Both the position numbers and the translations under genes were made by a program. A DNA stretch of 64,000 bases from UBA2040 sp963977135. Lineage in GTDB: Bacteria > Bacteroidota > Bacteroidia > Flavobacteriales_D > Crocinitomicaceae. The stretch's first letter is position 1, and every line of letters begins with the position of its first letter. This document shows positions 36,299 through 45,461 of the stretch, piece after piece. The stretch is taken from assembly GCA_963977135.1 (NCBI GenBank), contig CAXBNN010000006.1, positions 1-64,000 of the forward strand, written 5' to 3'. The notes beneath the pieces are model-generated. The model made no database searches. It worked only from the letters and a program-made list of their open reading frames with translations, and was not told the origin of the DNA.

Positions 36299-37840
36299 TT
36301 GAAAAGAAATAAAGTCATCGGCTTTTGTGCGCTTTTCGTAAGCGCATTTTTTTTGGCAAATGCATCCGCTTTTGGTCAAGGGAATACAATTGAATTATTG
36401 CCCGGTTCTGATAGAATAAGTGGAGATGAAAAACTCGGGATCACTTATTTGGCTGGCAATGTTTCTTTCAAATACCAGGGAAATACGATGTATTGTGATT
36501 CAGCGGTTTACTACAAAAAAACCAAGTTAATAAAAGCGTTTCGTAATGTTCACATAACCAAACCAGGCGGATTAAACCTATTTTGTAATCAACTTACGTA
36601 TGATTCAAATACTGAGGTTGCCTTTCTCGAAGGAGATGTTCGTGCACGAGATCAGGAATACAAACTCACAACCAATGCTTTGGAATACGATACTAAATCT
36701 GGCAAAGCAACGTACAGAACCAATGGTAAGGTAGAAAGCATTTTGGGCGATGAAGTTTTGACAAGCCGAGTGGGTTATTTCTACCCAGAAAGTAAGGATT
36801 TCTTCTTCAAAGGCAATGTGAAATACAATGGTCCACAAATGAACTTAACGACCGACACGCTGCAATATGCATATTTCAAACGTAAAGTTTCGTTTTTTGG
36901 CCCAACTACAATTTATTCAGATTCTTCCGTAATCAACTGTGAAAGAGGTTGGTATAAAACTGATACTGAAGAAGCTCAATTGATGAAAAATGCTTCCATC
37001 AGCAAAGGAAGTCAAATTATAAAAGGGGATACACTACTCTATCAGCCACAAAAAAACTTGTCGATTGGTAAGGGAAATGTATTTGTAAAAGACTCCACCG
37101 AAAAATTTGAATTTCACGGAGATTACATGTACAAGAATGATTTAACAAATAAGCTTTTTCTCACAGGACATGCGTTGGCGATTCAGGCCAACGAAAAAGA
37201 TAGCCTTTTCATTCATGCAGATACGCTATTTTCCATCAACGATAGTTTGGATGAACCATCAATTATAAAAGCCTATTATGGCGTCCAGATTTTTCAAAAC
37301 AACGTTCAAGGCAAATGCGATAGTTTGATTTACGATAAATCGACTGATGTTTTGCAATTGTATAGAAACCCGATTTTATGGGCAAATAAAGGCGAATTGA
37401 AAGGTGACACGATGTTTGTCTTTTTAAAAGACAGTGTTATTGACCGAGTTGAGATATTCTTAAATGCAACTGCTCTATTTCAAGTAGATACGATAGGGTA
37501 TTACAACCAAATCGCTGGCCGAAAAATGATTGCATTTTTCAAAAATGATGAAGTTCATCGTGCAGATGCAAGGGGCAATGCCCAAACCATTTATTATTTA
37601 GAAGAAACGGAAGAAAATGATTCAACTGTCATCATCAAGAGACTGGGAATGAATCGTCTTTATGCTTCTGACTTAAGAGTTTATTTGGATAGTGGCGAAG
37701 TAATTGGAATAACATATTACGACAAACCAGATGGTAAATCCTATCCTATGGACCAAATTGATAAACGAGAACAGTTTGTTCCTAATTTCAGATGGAATCC
37801 ATTGTTGAGACCGAAATCTTGGCAGGAAATGCTGAAATAA
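36299..37840 (+). CDS. OstA/LptA-like LPS transport protein
   Basis: 513 aa from a TTG start. Signal peptide about 1-27 (KVIGFCALFVSAFFLANASAFGQ). The rest is a series of OstA-type beta repeats: LAGNVSFKYQGNTMYCDSAVYY, VAFLEGDVRARDQ, FFFKGNVKYNGPQM, LSIGKGNVFVKD. The pattern of a step named ...GN/GDV... followed by a strand is the LptA/LptD N-domain beta-jellyroll, which bridges LPS across the periplasm. Bacteroidota often have such a long OstA-like protein in addition to LptD. Start choice rests on the signal peptide; there is no ATG nearby. Confidence 0.8.
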   Translation: MKRNKVIGFCALFVSAFFLANASAFGQGNTIELLPGSDRISGDEKLGITYLAGNVSFKYQGNTMYCDSAVYYKKTKLIKAFRNVHITKPGGLNLFCNQLTYDSNTEVAFLEGDVRARDQEYKLTTNALEYDTKSGKATYRTNGKVESILGDEVLTSRVGYFYPESKDFFFKGNVKYNGPQMNLTTDTLQYAYFKRKVSFFGPTTIYSDSSVINCERGWYKTDTEEAQLMKNASISKGSQIIKGDTLLYQPQKNLSIGKGNVFVKDSTEKFEFHGDYMYKNDLTNKLFLTGHALAIQANEKDSLFIHADTLFSINDSLDEPSIIKAYYGVQIFQNNVQGKCDSLIYDKSTDVLQLYRNPILWANKGELKGDTMFVFLKDSVIDRVEIFLNATALFQVDTIGYYNQIAGRKMIAFFKNDEVHRADARGNAQTIYYLEETEENDSTVIIKRLGMNRLYASDLRVYLDSGEVIGITYYDKPDGKSYPMDQIDKREQFVPNFRWNPLLRPKSWQEMLK

Positions 37841-37845
37841 TTTAG

Positions 37846-38014
37846 AAAGTTGCAAGTTACAAGTTGTTTGCTGCGCAATGGCAAAGTTGCAAGTTCTAGA
37901 TGGTTATTTTATTCGAGATGCAACGTGCAGGCAAAATAATTAGCACCCAGCGCACAGAACTTGTAACTTGAAGAACGCTTCGAAGAAGTCGTTCAACTTG
38001 TAACTTGAAACTTT
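37846..38014. repeat. Nested inverted repeat between convergent genes
   Basis: A 21-bp arm at 37846-37866 and its inverse at 37994-38014 differ at one base and enclose 127 bp. Inside lie a partial second pair, CAAAGTTGCAAGTTCT near 37882 and AGAACTTGTAACTTGAAGA near 37957. All four arms share the core GTTGCAAGTTACAAGTTG or its reverse. The element fills the gap between the OstA-like gene and the minus-strand PH-like gene. It may be a dispersed repeat and could also end transcription from both sides by forming a long stem. Confidence 0.8.
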
Positions 38015-38021
38015 TTCATCC

Positions 38022-38420
38022 TTATTCTTTACCCAAATTCTTACTTAAAGCCTCCAACAAAATAGGATCAGCCGAATTCAATTGTATTGTATCGTATTTG
38101 TTGTATTCCACTTGGGTGACTTCTTTCGGTATTCCAAAAATGATTTGAATGGCAAGGTTTTTCTTTTTTACTTCAAAACTTTTCACTTTATCTCTTGGAA
38201 TAATGTCCTTCTCGAATGGAACTGCCGCGATTATTTCATTATCTGTAATTGTTATTTTATTAATTACAAATCGATAAGTCAGGATGAAAAAGTAAACAGG
38301 AATCATGACATAGAGAAAAGAGCTCATTGAATCAACATCTGTTGCAAATAGAAATATAACAAATATTCCTAACCAAAAAAGTATGGTTTTGTATGGAAAA
38401 GTAGATTTAATAATTTTCAT
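38022..38420 (-). CDS. Small PH-like membrane protein
   Basis: 132 aa: two transmembrane helices (about 11-27 and 32-51), then a soluble beta-rich domain with ITITDNEIIAAVPF, FEVKKKNLAIQIIFG and YNKYDTIQL, closing with an amphipathic helix. This is the layout of small bacterial PH-domain proteins. The YNKYD element and a final helix match the pseudogene at 19710-20156, suggesting paralogues. Function unknown. Confidence 0.6.
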   Translation of the reverse strand: MKIIKSTFPYKTILFWLGIFVIFLFATDVDSMSSFLYVMIPVYFFILTYRFVINKITITDNEIIAAVPFEKDIIPRDKVKSFEVKKKNLAIQIIFGIPKEVTQVEYNKYDTIQLNSADPILLEALSKNLGKE

Positions 38421-38492
38421 CAGTTTTGATTAATAAAGGTTTTTATTGCTTTTATAGTTTTTAATTCTGAGTTCTAAAATCTTCTGTCTAAG

Positions 38493-38984
38493 TCAATTAT
38501 TAACCACTCCAACAATCTCAGTATCCTTATTTCTTAAATCTATTCCACCTTCGTAGATGGATTTCAAATTGAGCAGATAATGGCTCCATCCTTCTGAGCA
38601 GCCTATACGGATATTCTTTTTAGATTCTTCATCTGTGGGAATGTCATATTGTTTCAGTTCTACGAAAACATGATCTGATTTTTGGACAATCTGAACAGAT
38701 ACCAAACTATTCGCAAAGGTAAATTCTAGGAAATCCTTTCCGTTGGCTTGAGTTAGTTTTCCTTCCTCATGATAATTCTGCGCAAACCAATTCCACTCGT
38801 AAAAGGAATTCACTGGCGCATTAATGTTTGGAGAAATAACTTTTTCTATATCGCTTTTGAAAATTGCCTTAGCCAAAAACCACTTTTCTAATTCTGCAGT
38901 CTTTGTCCAAGCATCATAAAGGGTTTGCATATCGGACTTAATCGCAATACGTTTCGTGAACTCTGCCCAATTGAAATTTTCCAT
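38493..38984 (-). CDS. SRPBCC/START-like domain protein
   Basis: 163 aa. It shows the AHSA1/SRPBCC start (FTKRIAIKSDMQTLYDAWTKTAELEKWFLAKA), the YEWNWFAQNYHEEGKL strand and a C-terminal amphipathic helix (GCSEGWSHYLLNLKSIYEGG). These proteins form a deep ligand pocket or act as Hsp90-type co-chaperone domains. The ligand is unknown. It is 8 bp downstream of the ChaN-like gene on the same strand. Confidence 0.8.
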   Translation of the reverse strand: MENFNWAEFTKRIAIKSDMQTLYDAWTKTAELEKWFLAKAIFKSDIEKVISPNINAPVNSFYEWNWFAQNYHEEGKLTQANGKDFLEFTFANSLVSVQIVQKSDHVFVELKQYDIPTDEESKKNIRIGCSEGWSHYLLNLKSIYEGGIDLRNKDTEIVGVVNN

Positions 38985-38992
38985 TTGCGATG

Positions 38993-39850
38993 TTAATGCG
39001 TATTAGTCATTTCCTCATCTACGCAAATTATAAAATCAGCTGCTCCCTTATGTTCTGCATCCAGTTTTCTAATTTGACTTTGTGAAACAGTTGTGATAGT
39101 TCCATAATTCAAATCTGGTCGGTCTTGCTTTAAATACCAAAGTATTCCTTCGTAAAAGTCAGAGTGATATAATCCGTTGTAATGCAAAAACAAACTACCC
39201 GATTTGTAGTTCTTCATAATAAAATAAGCCATCGTTGCATCTTTTGAAGCTTGTGCCATAACCAACTTTGGACTCCCATGTTCGCCCATCATGACCAATA
39301 TATTTTTGTAGCGCGGTAATTCAGGGTCAAATTTCATAGGCAAAGGAGCCATCCAAGATTTCTCTTGATCCGTCATAGAATCTAGAGCATCAAATCCTTC
39401 TTTGAAAACTGTATTGGCATTACGTCGTGGGATATTGGTCCCTATAAAAGGAATTTTATTCTCTATAGCATAATCGACTAAAGGTTCATAATCTGTTTTG
39501 AAATTTGGCCATAGTCTAACAGCTGTATCCAAACTTTTTCTTGACATTTTGTTATCCATATATTGATTGAGTGCTAATTGGTTATCAGCTTCAATCATTT
39601 CAGCCCCCAAAATTAAATCCCTCGATTGGTCTAAACTTTTTGTCAATTCAAGCTGCAGCCAATGAGAAATAGGATTGTTATGTTCTTCACCAAAGAGAAC
39701 AATGTCCTTTTTCTCCATGGTTTTCAACATTTTCTTATAGGTAGTTTTCTTTCCTTTGGCATTATATATTTGGTAAGCTTTCTCCTGAGAGAATGAGAAT
39801 GTTAAACTTAGTGTAAATGCAAGTGTTAAGCTGAATTGGAACTTCTTCAT
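38993..39850 (-). CDS. ChaN-like haem-binding protein (Tiki superfamily)
   Basis: 285 aa with signal peptide MKKFQFSLTLAFTLSLTFSFSQ. DIVLFGEEHNNPISHWLQLEL, ILGAEMIEADNQLALNQYM and PFIGTNIPRRNANTVF match the ChaN/DUF399 fold of the Tiki/EreA superfamily, with Glu and His residues at the expected active or haem-binding sites. ChaN from Campylobacter binds haem in the periplasm. The mature N-terminus has no lipobox Cys, unlike the lipoprotein members. It is likely co-transcribed with the SRPBCC gene. Haem binding is inference from the family. Confidence 0.75.
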   Translation of the reverse strand: MKKFQFSLTLAFTLSLTFSFSQEKAYQIYNAKGKKTTYKKMLKTMEKKDIVLFGEEHNNPISHWLQLELTKSLDQSRDLILGAEMIEADNQLALNQYMDNKMSRKSLDTAVRLWPNFKTDYEPLVDYAIENKIPFIGTNIPRRNANTVFKEGFDALDSMTDQEKSWMAPLPMKFDPELPRYKNILVMMGEHGSPKLVMAQASKDATMAYFIMKNYKSGSLFLHYNGLYHSDFYEGILWYLKQDRPDLNYGTITTVSQSQIRKLDAEHKGAADFIICVDEEMTNTH

Positions 39851-39937
39851 ATTTTTTTTATGTGAACCCGAAGGTAAAGAATATTTCTTTCTTAAATACC
39901 ACGGTATCTTTTATGTTAATTCTTAAATCCAAATAGA

Positions 39938-42673
39938 TTAGACCCTTGCCTCAGCCATTTCTTTCGCTTTACCTTTACTTTTTCTAATTCTACAACTTAC
40001 AACTTTATATTCCGGACACATAGCCTCAGAATCGTGTTCGTCAGATGTAATAATATTCAGCATGATTTCTGGGAAATGAAAAGTCGAACTTAAAATTCCT
40101 TCTTTCATCTCATCCGTTACAAGAGCTCTAATATCAACTTTACCTCTTGGACTTTCGACACAAACAAATTCACCATCTCTGATCCCTTCTTTTTTAGCGT
40201 CATTCGGATTGATTAATAAAACATCCTCGGTGAGAATCTCAACATTCCCTGTTCTTCGTGTCATCGCTCCACAATTATAGTGTTCTAGCTCACGATTTGT
40301 TGTAATTATATATGGGAAGTCTTTCTCATGACGTTCCACCTCTCTAGATTTTTCATAATTAAAAAAGGAGAATTTTCCTTTTCCATTTTTAAACTCCGTT
40401 ATGTGTAACATTTGAGTATCGCTTCCATCCTCAAGTATAGGCCATTGCTTGCCATTATTGCTAAGTCCGTTCCAAGTTGCACCTTTAAAGAAAGGAACAA
40501 TATTGGATACCTCTTCTAGTACACCAGCTCCAGTATAATCATCCTGCTGGTAACCCATTCGATTCATGATATCCACAATGATTTGCCCGTCGACCTTAGA
40601 ACCCGCGATTGGTTCAACCACTTTATTTACACGTTGCACTCTTCGTTCACCGTTGGTAAATGTGCCATCTTTTTCTAAGAAGGAAGCACCCGGTAAAATT
40701 ACTGTTGCAAGCTCAGCCGTGGGTGTCATAAATAACTCTTGAACGATCAATAAATCGAGACTTTCTAAGGCTTTTATAACCTTATTTGTATTTGGATCTG
40801 TTTGAACAACATCTTCACCAATAATCCACATTGCCTTGAGTTTACCGTTGATTGCAGCATCAAACATTTCAGGAATTTTATAACCTATATGACTTGGAAC
40901 TTCTTTGCCATAGAAGCTATTATAAAGCTGATTCATTTTAGGGTCCGTCACATCCATGTAACCAGCACCTTGATGCGGTTGAGCTCCCATATCCGCTGCT
41001 CCTTGAACGTTATTTTGTCCACGAAGAGGATTTAAACCAGCACCTTTTTTACCAATATTTCCCGTTATCATTACCAGATCGGCAATTAACTGAACGGTAA
41101 ATGTTCCTTGTAAATGTTCCGTTACACCAAGTCCATGAAACTCCATAGCGCATTTAGCCTTGGCATAAGCTAGAGCAGCTTCTCTAACTAGGTTTTTATC
41201 TACGCCAGTAATTTGCTCCATTTCATCCATGTCCAATCGAAGGATTTCAGCCTTCATTTCCTCATAACCTTCTGTCCTGTTTTTTATGAACTCCGCATCC
41301 TCCGCATTTTCAGAAATGATGTAATACAGCATCATGTTTAACAGAGCGACATTTGTTCCAGGTTTTAATTGCAAATGATAGGTAGCATACTTAGCCAATT
41401 CGATTTTTCTTGGATCAATAATAATGCTAGGTGTACCTTTCATCATTTTCTGTTTAATTTTTACTCCAGTCACAGGGTGTGCATCTGTTGGGTTTGCGCC
41501 AATTATCAAAAAGAACTCAGTATGTTTGATATCTTCAATTGAATTTGTGGCCGCTCCTGTTCCAAAAGCACGTTGCATACCCAATGCCGTTGGTGAATGG
41601 CAAACTCGAGCGCAACAGTCAATATTATTCGTACCGACAACAGCTCTCATGAACTTCTGCATCAAGTAGTTTTCCTCGTTAGGAGTCCTAGCAGAAGATA
41701 TTCCTGCAATAGCGTCAGGACCGTTATTGCTTATGATTCGTTTGAATTCACTCACGATGTGGTCATAAGCTTCGTCCCAGCTTGCTTCTTCAAAAACACC
41801 ATTGCGTTTAATTAGTGGACTTCTCAACCTATCTGGATGATCATAAAATTTAAATGCATATCGTCCTTTTAAACAGGTGTGTCCCCCATTTACTTCCGCG
41901 TCATATGGTGCTTGAATGCTGAGAATTTTGCCATTTCTTGTAGACACTTCCAAATTACAACCTACACCGCAATAGGTACATACTGTTCTTGTTTTTTCCT
42001 CTGCTTGAATGGCTTTGGATTGAAATATATCCGAAATCGCAGATGTTGGGCAGGCTTGAGAACATGCACCACAACTTACGCAATCCGACTCCATGAATGA
42101 CTGGTCGATACCTTTAACAATATGTGAATCGAATCCACGTCCTGCCATGCTCAAAACAAACTGTCCTTGTACCTCATCACACGCCCGAACACAGCGATAA
42201 CAATTGATGCATTTCGACAAATCAGAAGTCATGTAGGGATGGCTTAAGTCCTTTGTTTTATGCAAATGATTTTCTCCTTCAGGATAGCGAACTTGTCGAA
42301 TACCAACTTGAGCAGCAACATCTTGCAGCTCACAGTTACCATTCACCTCACAGGTTAAGCAATCTAAGGGATGGTCCGTCAAAACCAATTCAATGATATT
42401 TTTACGTAAATCAAGAATAGTTTCCGTACTAGGGTATACGAACATTCCTTCAGTAACAGGCGTGTGACAAGAAGCCATGGCTTTTGTTTTTCCATCTTTT
42501 TCCAAAGCAACATCTACACTGCAAATCCTGCATGAACCAAAAGGTTCCAAGTTGGGCGCATCACATAATGTTGGAATAATTTTTTCTCCTTCAATTCGTC
42601 GGACGAAAGTGAGTATCGTTTCACCGCTATTGAAAGAGTAAGGAATGTTATTTATATATGCTTTATTGCTCAT
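39938..42673 (-). CDS. fdhF: NAD-linked formate dehydrogenase, molybdenum catalytic subunit
   Basis: 911 aa from the ATG at 42673. A TTG two codons earlier (42679) is less likely. The N-terminal NuoG-like part has a [2Fe-2S] site (CDAPN, CRIC, CHTP), the HPLDCLTCEVNGNC cluster and two ferredoxin motifs (CINCYRCVRAC, CVSCGACSQACP). The catalytic part has the CTYCGVGC cluster. The active-site position is Cys in RVCHSP (about residue 357), not selenocysteine. The bis-MGD-binding signature ARTPNEENYLMQKF and IGANPTDAHPVTG follow. It oxidises formate to CO2 or the reverse in the cytoplasm. The neighbouring NuoEF protein links it to NAD. Confidence 0.93.
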   Translation of the reverse strand: MSNKAYINNIPYSFNSGETILTFVRRIEGEKIIPTLCDAPNLEPFGSCRICSVDVALEKDGKTKAMASCHTPVTEGMFVYPSTETILDLRKNIIELVLTDHPLDCLTCEVNGNCELQDVAAQVGIRQVRYPEGENHLHKTKDLSHPYMTSDLSKCINCYRCVRACDEVQGQFVLSMAGRGFDSHIVKGIDQSFMESDCVSCGACSQACPTSAISDIFQSKAIQAEEKTRTVCTYCGVGCNLEVSTRNGKILSIQAPYDAEVNGGHTCLKGRYAFKFYDHPDRLRSPLIKRNGVFEEASWDEAYDHIVSEFKRIISNNGPDAIAGISSARTPNEENYLMQKFMRAVVGTNNIDCCARVCHSPTALGMQRAFGTGAATNSIEDIKHTEFFLIIGANPTDAHPVTGVKIKQKMMKGTPSIIIDPRKIELAKYATYHLQLKPGTNVALLNMMLYYIISENAEDAEFIKNRTEGYEEMKAEILRLDMDEMEQITGVDKNLVREAALAYAKAKCAMEFHGLGVTEHLQGTFTVQLIADLVMITGNIGKKGAGLNPLRGQNNVQGAADMGAQPHQGAGYMDVTDPKMNQLYNSFYGKEVPSHIGYKIPEMFDAAINGKLKAMWIIGEDVVQTDPNTNKVIKALESLDLLIVQELFMTPTAELATVILPGASFLEKDGTFTNGERRVQRVNKVVEPIAGSKVDGQIIVDIMNRMGYQQDDYTGAGVLEEVSNIVPFFKGATWNGLSNNGKQWPILEDGSDTQMLHITEFKNGKGKFSFFNYEKSREVERHEKDFPYIITTNRELEHYNCGAMTRRTGNVEILTEDVLLINPNDAKKEGIRDGEFVCVESPRGKVDIRALVTDEMKEGILSSTFHFPEIMLNIITSDEHDSEAMCPEYKVVSCRIRKSKGKAKEMAEARV

Positions 42674-42703
42674 GGTCAATTCTTGTATTATTTTAATTCT
42701 GAA

Positions 42704-44353
42704 TTAATTAAAGTATTGCTTCAGTTCGCTGTCAAAATAGTGAAGCGCATTTTTAACTGGCAGAGGAATTCCTCCACCATGTGCGCAAAGCGATCCTTTT
42801 TCAAGGGTGTTTAATAAATCTTCAAATAAGTCTTTGCTTATTTTATAATCTGATGTATTGGCTTTTTTCAATAACTCATGACCTCTTTTGGTTCCTAATC
42901 GACATGGAAAACATTTTCCACAACTTTCATAGGCTGCAAAATCGAATAAATGCTCTAAAAAGTTGATAATTGGCATGCTTTCAGGAATGCAAACAACCGA
43001 AGCGTGTCCTAATAGAAAACCGTTTTTACCAAAAGATTCAAAATCCACTGTTAAATCGTCAATTTTTGAAACTGGAACTAGACCACCCAGAGGTCCGCCG
43101 ATTTGCATTGCTTTTACAGGTGATTTAAATCCGCCACCTAAATCATTGACAACGGTTGAAAGAGGCGTTCCCATTTCCACTTCGTATATCCCAGGATTGT
43201 TAAAGAAACTATCCAAACAGACCAATTTAGTTCCTGAGGACTTCTCTGTTCCAATCTTTTTCCAGGCCTCTCCTCCATTTTCAATAATGAAATGTAAACT
43301 AGCCAGAGTTTCCACATTGTTAACGATGGTTGGTTTATTAAAAAGTCCTTTCTGCGCAGGGTAAGGTGGGCGAATTCGAACTTCAGGCCGCTGACCTTCA
43401 ATAGAATTTATCAATGCAGTTTCTTCTCCGCAGATATAAGAACCTTGAGCTCGAATTATTTTAAAATCAAAATTAAAGCCACTTCCGTCTATGTTTTCGC
43501 CAATTAATCCCGCTGTCCTTAATTTGTATATCTCTTCTTGAATTATTCTTGCCGAATCTGGGTACTCTGCCCGAATATAAACTACACCCCAATTAGCATG
43601 AGTTACATAACCGGCAACGAGCATTCCATAGAGAACAGAATGAGGGCGTTGTTCTAGTAAATAGCGATCAGAATATGCTCCTGGATCTCCTTCATCAGCA
43701 TTACAAATGATAAACTTGGTCTCACTTTCCGCATTTCGACAAAAGCCTAATTTTATTCCCATTGGGAATCCAGCTCCACCTCGACCTCTAACATTAGAAA
43801 GTTTGATTTCATCCAGAGCAGCATTCGAATCTTTTTTCAAAATTGCTTTAAAAGAAGCATAGTATTGATCTATTGTCGTAAACTCTTCTGTTAGGATACT
43901 TTTCTGAAGAGCCTTAACAGTATAGCTGTCTTGTGCACCTGTTTTCTTTTCAATAATTGAACCTAGTTCGTTTAAAGCTGTACCCGAATAGTTTTGACCA
44001 CTAATGTGAAATGCAGAATTTTCATGACATCTACCTAAACAAGTCATATGCCCAATCTCGTCGGCAGAATAATGTTTCTTTAAATCTTCAATAACCTTTT
44101 CCTGAGTGCCGGCGCAAACACAAGCCGTCCCATTGCATACATAAGCTTTCTTTCCTTTGTTCTCAGGTTTTAAGAAATCATAAAATGTAGCGGTACCATA
44201 GGTTGTAGCGTCACCAATTAGAAACTCATCTGCTAATTTCTGCAGTTCTTCCGTACTTGGTGTTCCATCAGTTTGGGCCAATTGACCCATGCGATCAAAC
44301 AAGTTGTCCGTTAAACCTTTTCTTCCTGATAATTCACTTAAATTTTTTGACAT
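42704..44353 (-). CDS. NuoE-NuoF fusion, diaphorase subunit of formate dehydrogenase
   Basis: 549 aa. Residues about 20-150 are a NuoE-type thioredoxin-like [2Fe-2S] domain with CNGTAC and CLGRC. Residues about 170-549 are NuoF-like: NVRGRGGAGFPMGIKLGF (FMN/NADH site), CNADEGDPGAYSDR, GSYICGEETALINSIEG and the [4Fe-4S] motif CGKCFPCRLG with a final Cys in GSLCAHGG. It carries electrons between NADH and the catalytic subunit through FMN. Fusion of the two modules is usual for soluble NAD-dependent formate dehydrogenases. The gene lies 30 bp upstream of the catalytic gene and 9 bp after fdhD, in one operon. Confidence 0.92.
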   Translation of the reverse strand: MSKNLSELSGRKGLTDNLFDRMGQLAQTDGTPSTEELQKLADEFLIGDATTYGTATFYDFLKPENKGKKAYVCNGTACVCAGTQEKVIEDLKKHYSADEIGHMTCLGRCHENSAFHISGQNYSGTALNELGSIIEKKTGAQDSYTVKALQKSILTEEFTTIDQYYASFKAILKKDSNAALDEIKLSNVRGRGGAGFPMGIKLGFCRNAESETKFIICNADEGDPGAYSDRYLLEQRPHSVLYGMLVAGYVTHANWGVVYIRAEYPDSARIIQEEIYKLRTAGLIGENIDGSGFNFDFKIIRAQGSYICGEETALINSIEGQRPEVRIRPPYPAQKGLFNKPTIVNNVETLASLHFIIENGGEAWKKIGTEKSSGTKLVCLDSFFNNPGIYEVEMGTPLSTVVNDLGGGFKSPVKAMQIGGPLGGLVPVSKIDDLTVDFESFGKNGFLLGHASVVCIPESMPIINFLEHLFDFAAYESCGKCFPCRLGTKRGHELLKKANTSDYKISKDLFEDLLNTLEKGSLCAHGGGIPLPVKNALHYFDSELKQYFN

Positions 44354-44362
44354 ATTTTTTCT

Positions 44363-45187
44363 TTAACCAGCTATGCTGTTTAGGTTGCTTGTATTAATTC
44401 GATGTGGGTTAGAATAGCATGTTGATCTATTTTCCCTGCAAAAAGCTAATAAAGTAATTCCTAATTCTTTTGCGTAATCAACGGCCAGTGATGAAGGCGC
44501 CGAGACTGCACAAAGAACTGGTATTTTTGATTTAAAAGCTTTAATAATTATTTCATAAGAAATACGACCGCTAACTGTTATTGCGGCAGCTTCCTTTAGT
44601 TTTCCGTTCAGTATTAAATCTCCAACAACTTTGTCTACAGCATTGTGTCTCCCAATGTCTTCTTTTGAGGACAAAAGCTCTCCGTTAAAAGTAAATGCTG
44701 CTGCTGCATGTGATCCTCCTGATTGTCGAAAGGCACTTTGCTTAACATTCATTTGGTTGAACATATCTTGTATCATGGAAACATGAATTTGTCTCTTTTC
44801 ATCGATTACTATTCCCATTGAGGAAAGTTCATCTAGTTCTTTTCGCCCACAAATACCGCAAGATGAAACGGATAATAAACTTCTACTATTGGCAAAAGCA
44901 TTGCCAATTTTACTTTCAGGAATGTTTAAATCCGCCCTAGTCAAAATTCCGTCTTCGATGTCTTTTCTAAATATAACTTCAGGACTATAAGAGCTATCAT
45001 TTATAATACCTTCGGAATGCAACAAACCTCTAACCAGCTGCAGATCATCTCCAGGTGTTCTCATGGTAACCGTGAATGGTTCACCATTAATATTTATCTG
45101 AAGGGCTTCTTCAACGGTTAAAGTATCCATAATTCTGGATGCTTGATCGTTCTCAAATTTTTTAGCTTCGTAATCGCTCGTTGCCAT
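44363..45187 (-). CDS. fdhD: Formate dehydrogenase accessory sulfurtransferase FdhD
   Basis: 274 aa. The conserved pieces are PFTVTMRTPGDDLQLVRGLLHSEGII, the Cys pair SSCGICGRKEL, GGSHAAAAF and DIGRHNAVDKVVG. FdhD takes sulfur from IscS and puts it on the bis-MGD cofactor, which activates formate dehydrogenase. It is first in the operon, before NuoEF and the catalytic subunit. A TATCTTTA -7-like element lies just upstream on the minus strand. No molybdopterin synthesis genes are in this window. Confidence 0.95.
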   Translation of the reverse strand: MATSDYEAKKFENDQASRIMDTLTVEEALQININGEPFTVTMRTPGDDLQLVRGLLHSEGIINDSSYSPEVIFRKDIEDGILTRADLNIPESKIGNAFANSRSLLSVSSCGICGRKELDELSSMGIVIDEKRQIHVSMIQDMFNQMNVKQSAFRQSGGSHAAAAFTFNGELLSSKEDIGRHNAVDKVVGDLILNGKLKEAAAITVSGRISYEIIIKAFKSKIPVLCAVSAPSSLAVDYAKELGITLLAFCRENRSTCYSNPHRINTSNLNSIAG

Positions 45188-45461
45188 GCCTTTTGTTGTC
45201 GTATGCTAAAGATAAAGAATTTTTAATTGTGTAAAATCTTTAACTAATCTTTTCAAGTCAAATAAAACGTTTTTGAAGCAACGCCGCGGTTTTAACTGTG
45301 TTTTTGGACTATGTCATCGTTAAAGAATCTAGTGACAGTCAATAGGGAATTCATGATTGAAACTTCTTTGTTGCCTCTGATTAAAATTTTAAAGTAACAA
45401 TTGTTTTGATTATCTTGCAGAAAACTAGAAACTTACTCTCCTTTACATTACACTCAAAAGC
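45188..45461. other. 274-bp divergent intergenic region
   Basis: Separates fdhD (minus) from the M36 peptidase gene (plus), so it should hold both promoters. No hairpin, repeat or small gene could be supported apart from the TATCTTTA element near the fdhD start. Confidence 0.5.

Noticed and set aside
41590..41630. Possible selenocysteine (UGA) site in the formate dehydrogenase
   Set aside because: The frame is open and the active-site motif reads RVCHSP with a cysteine codon.
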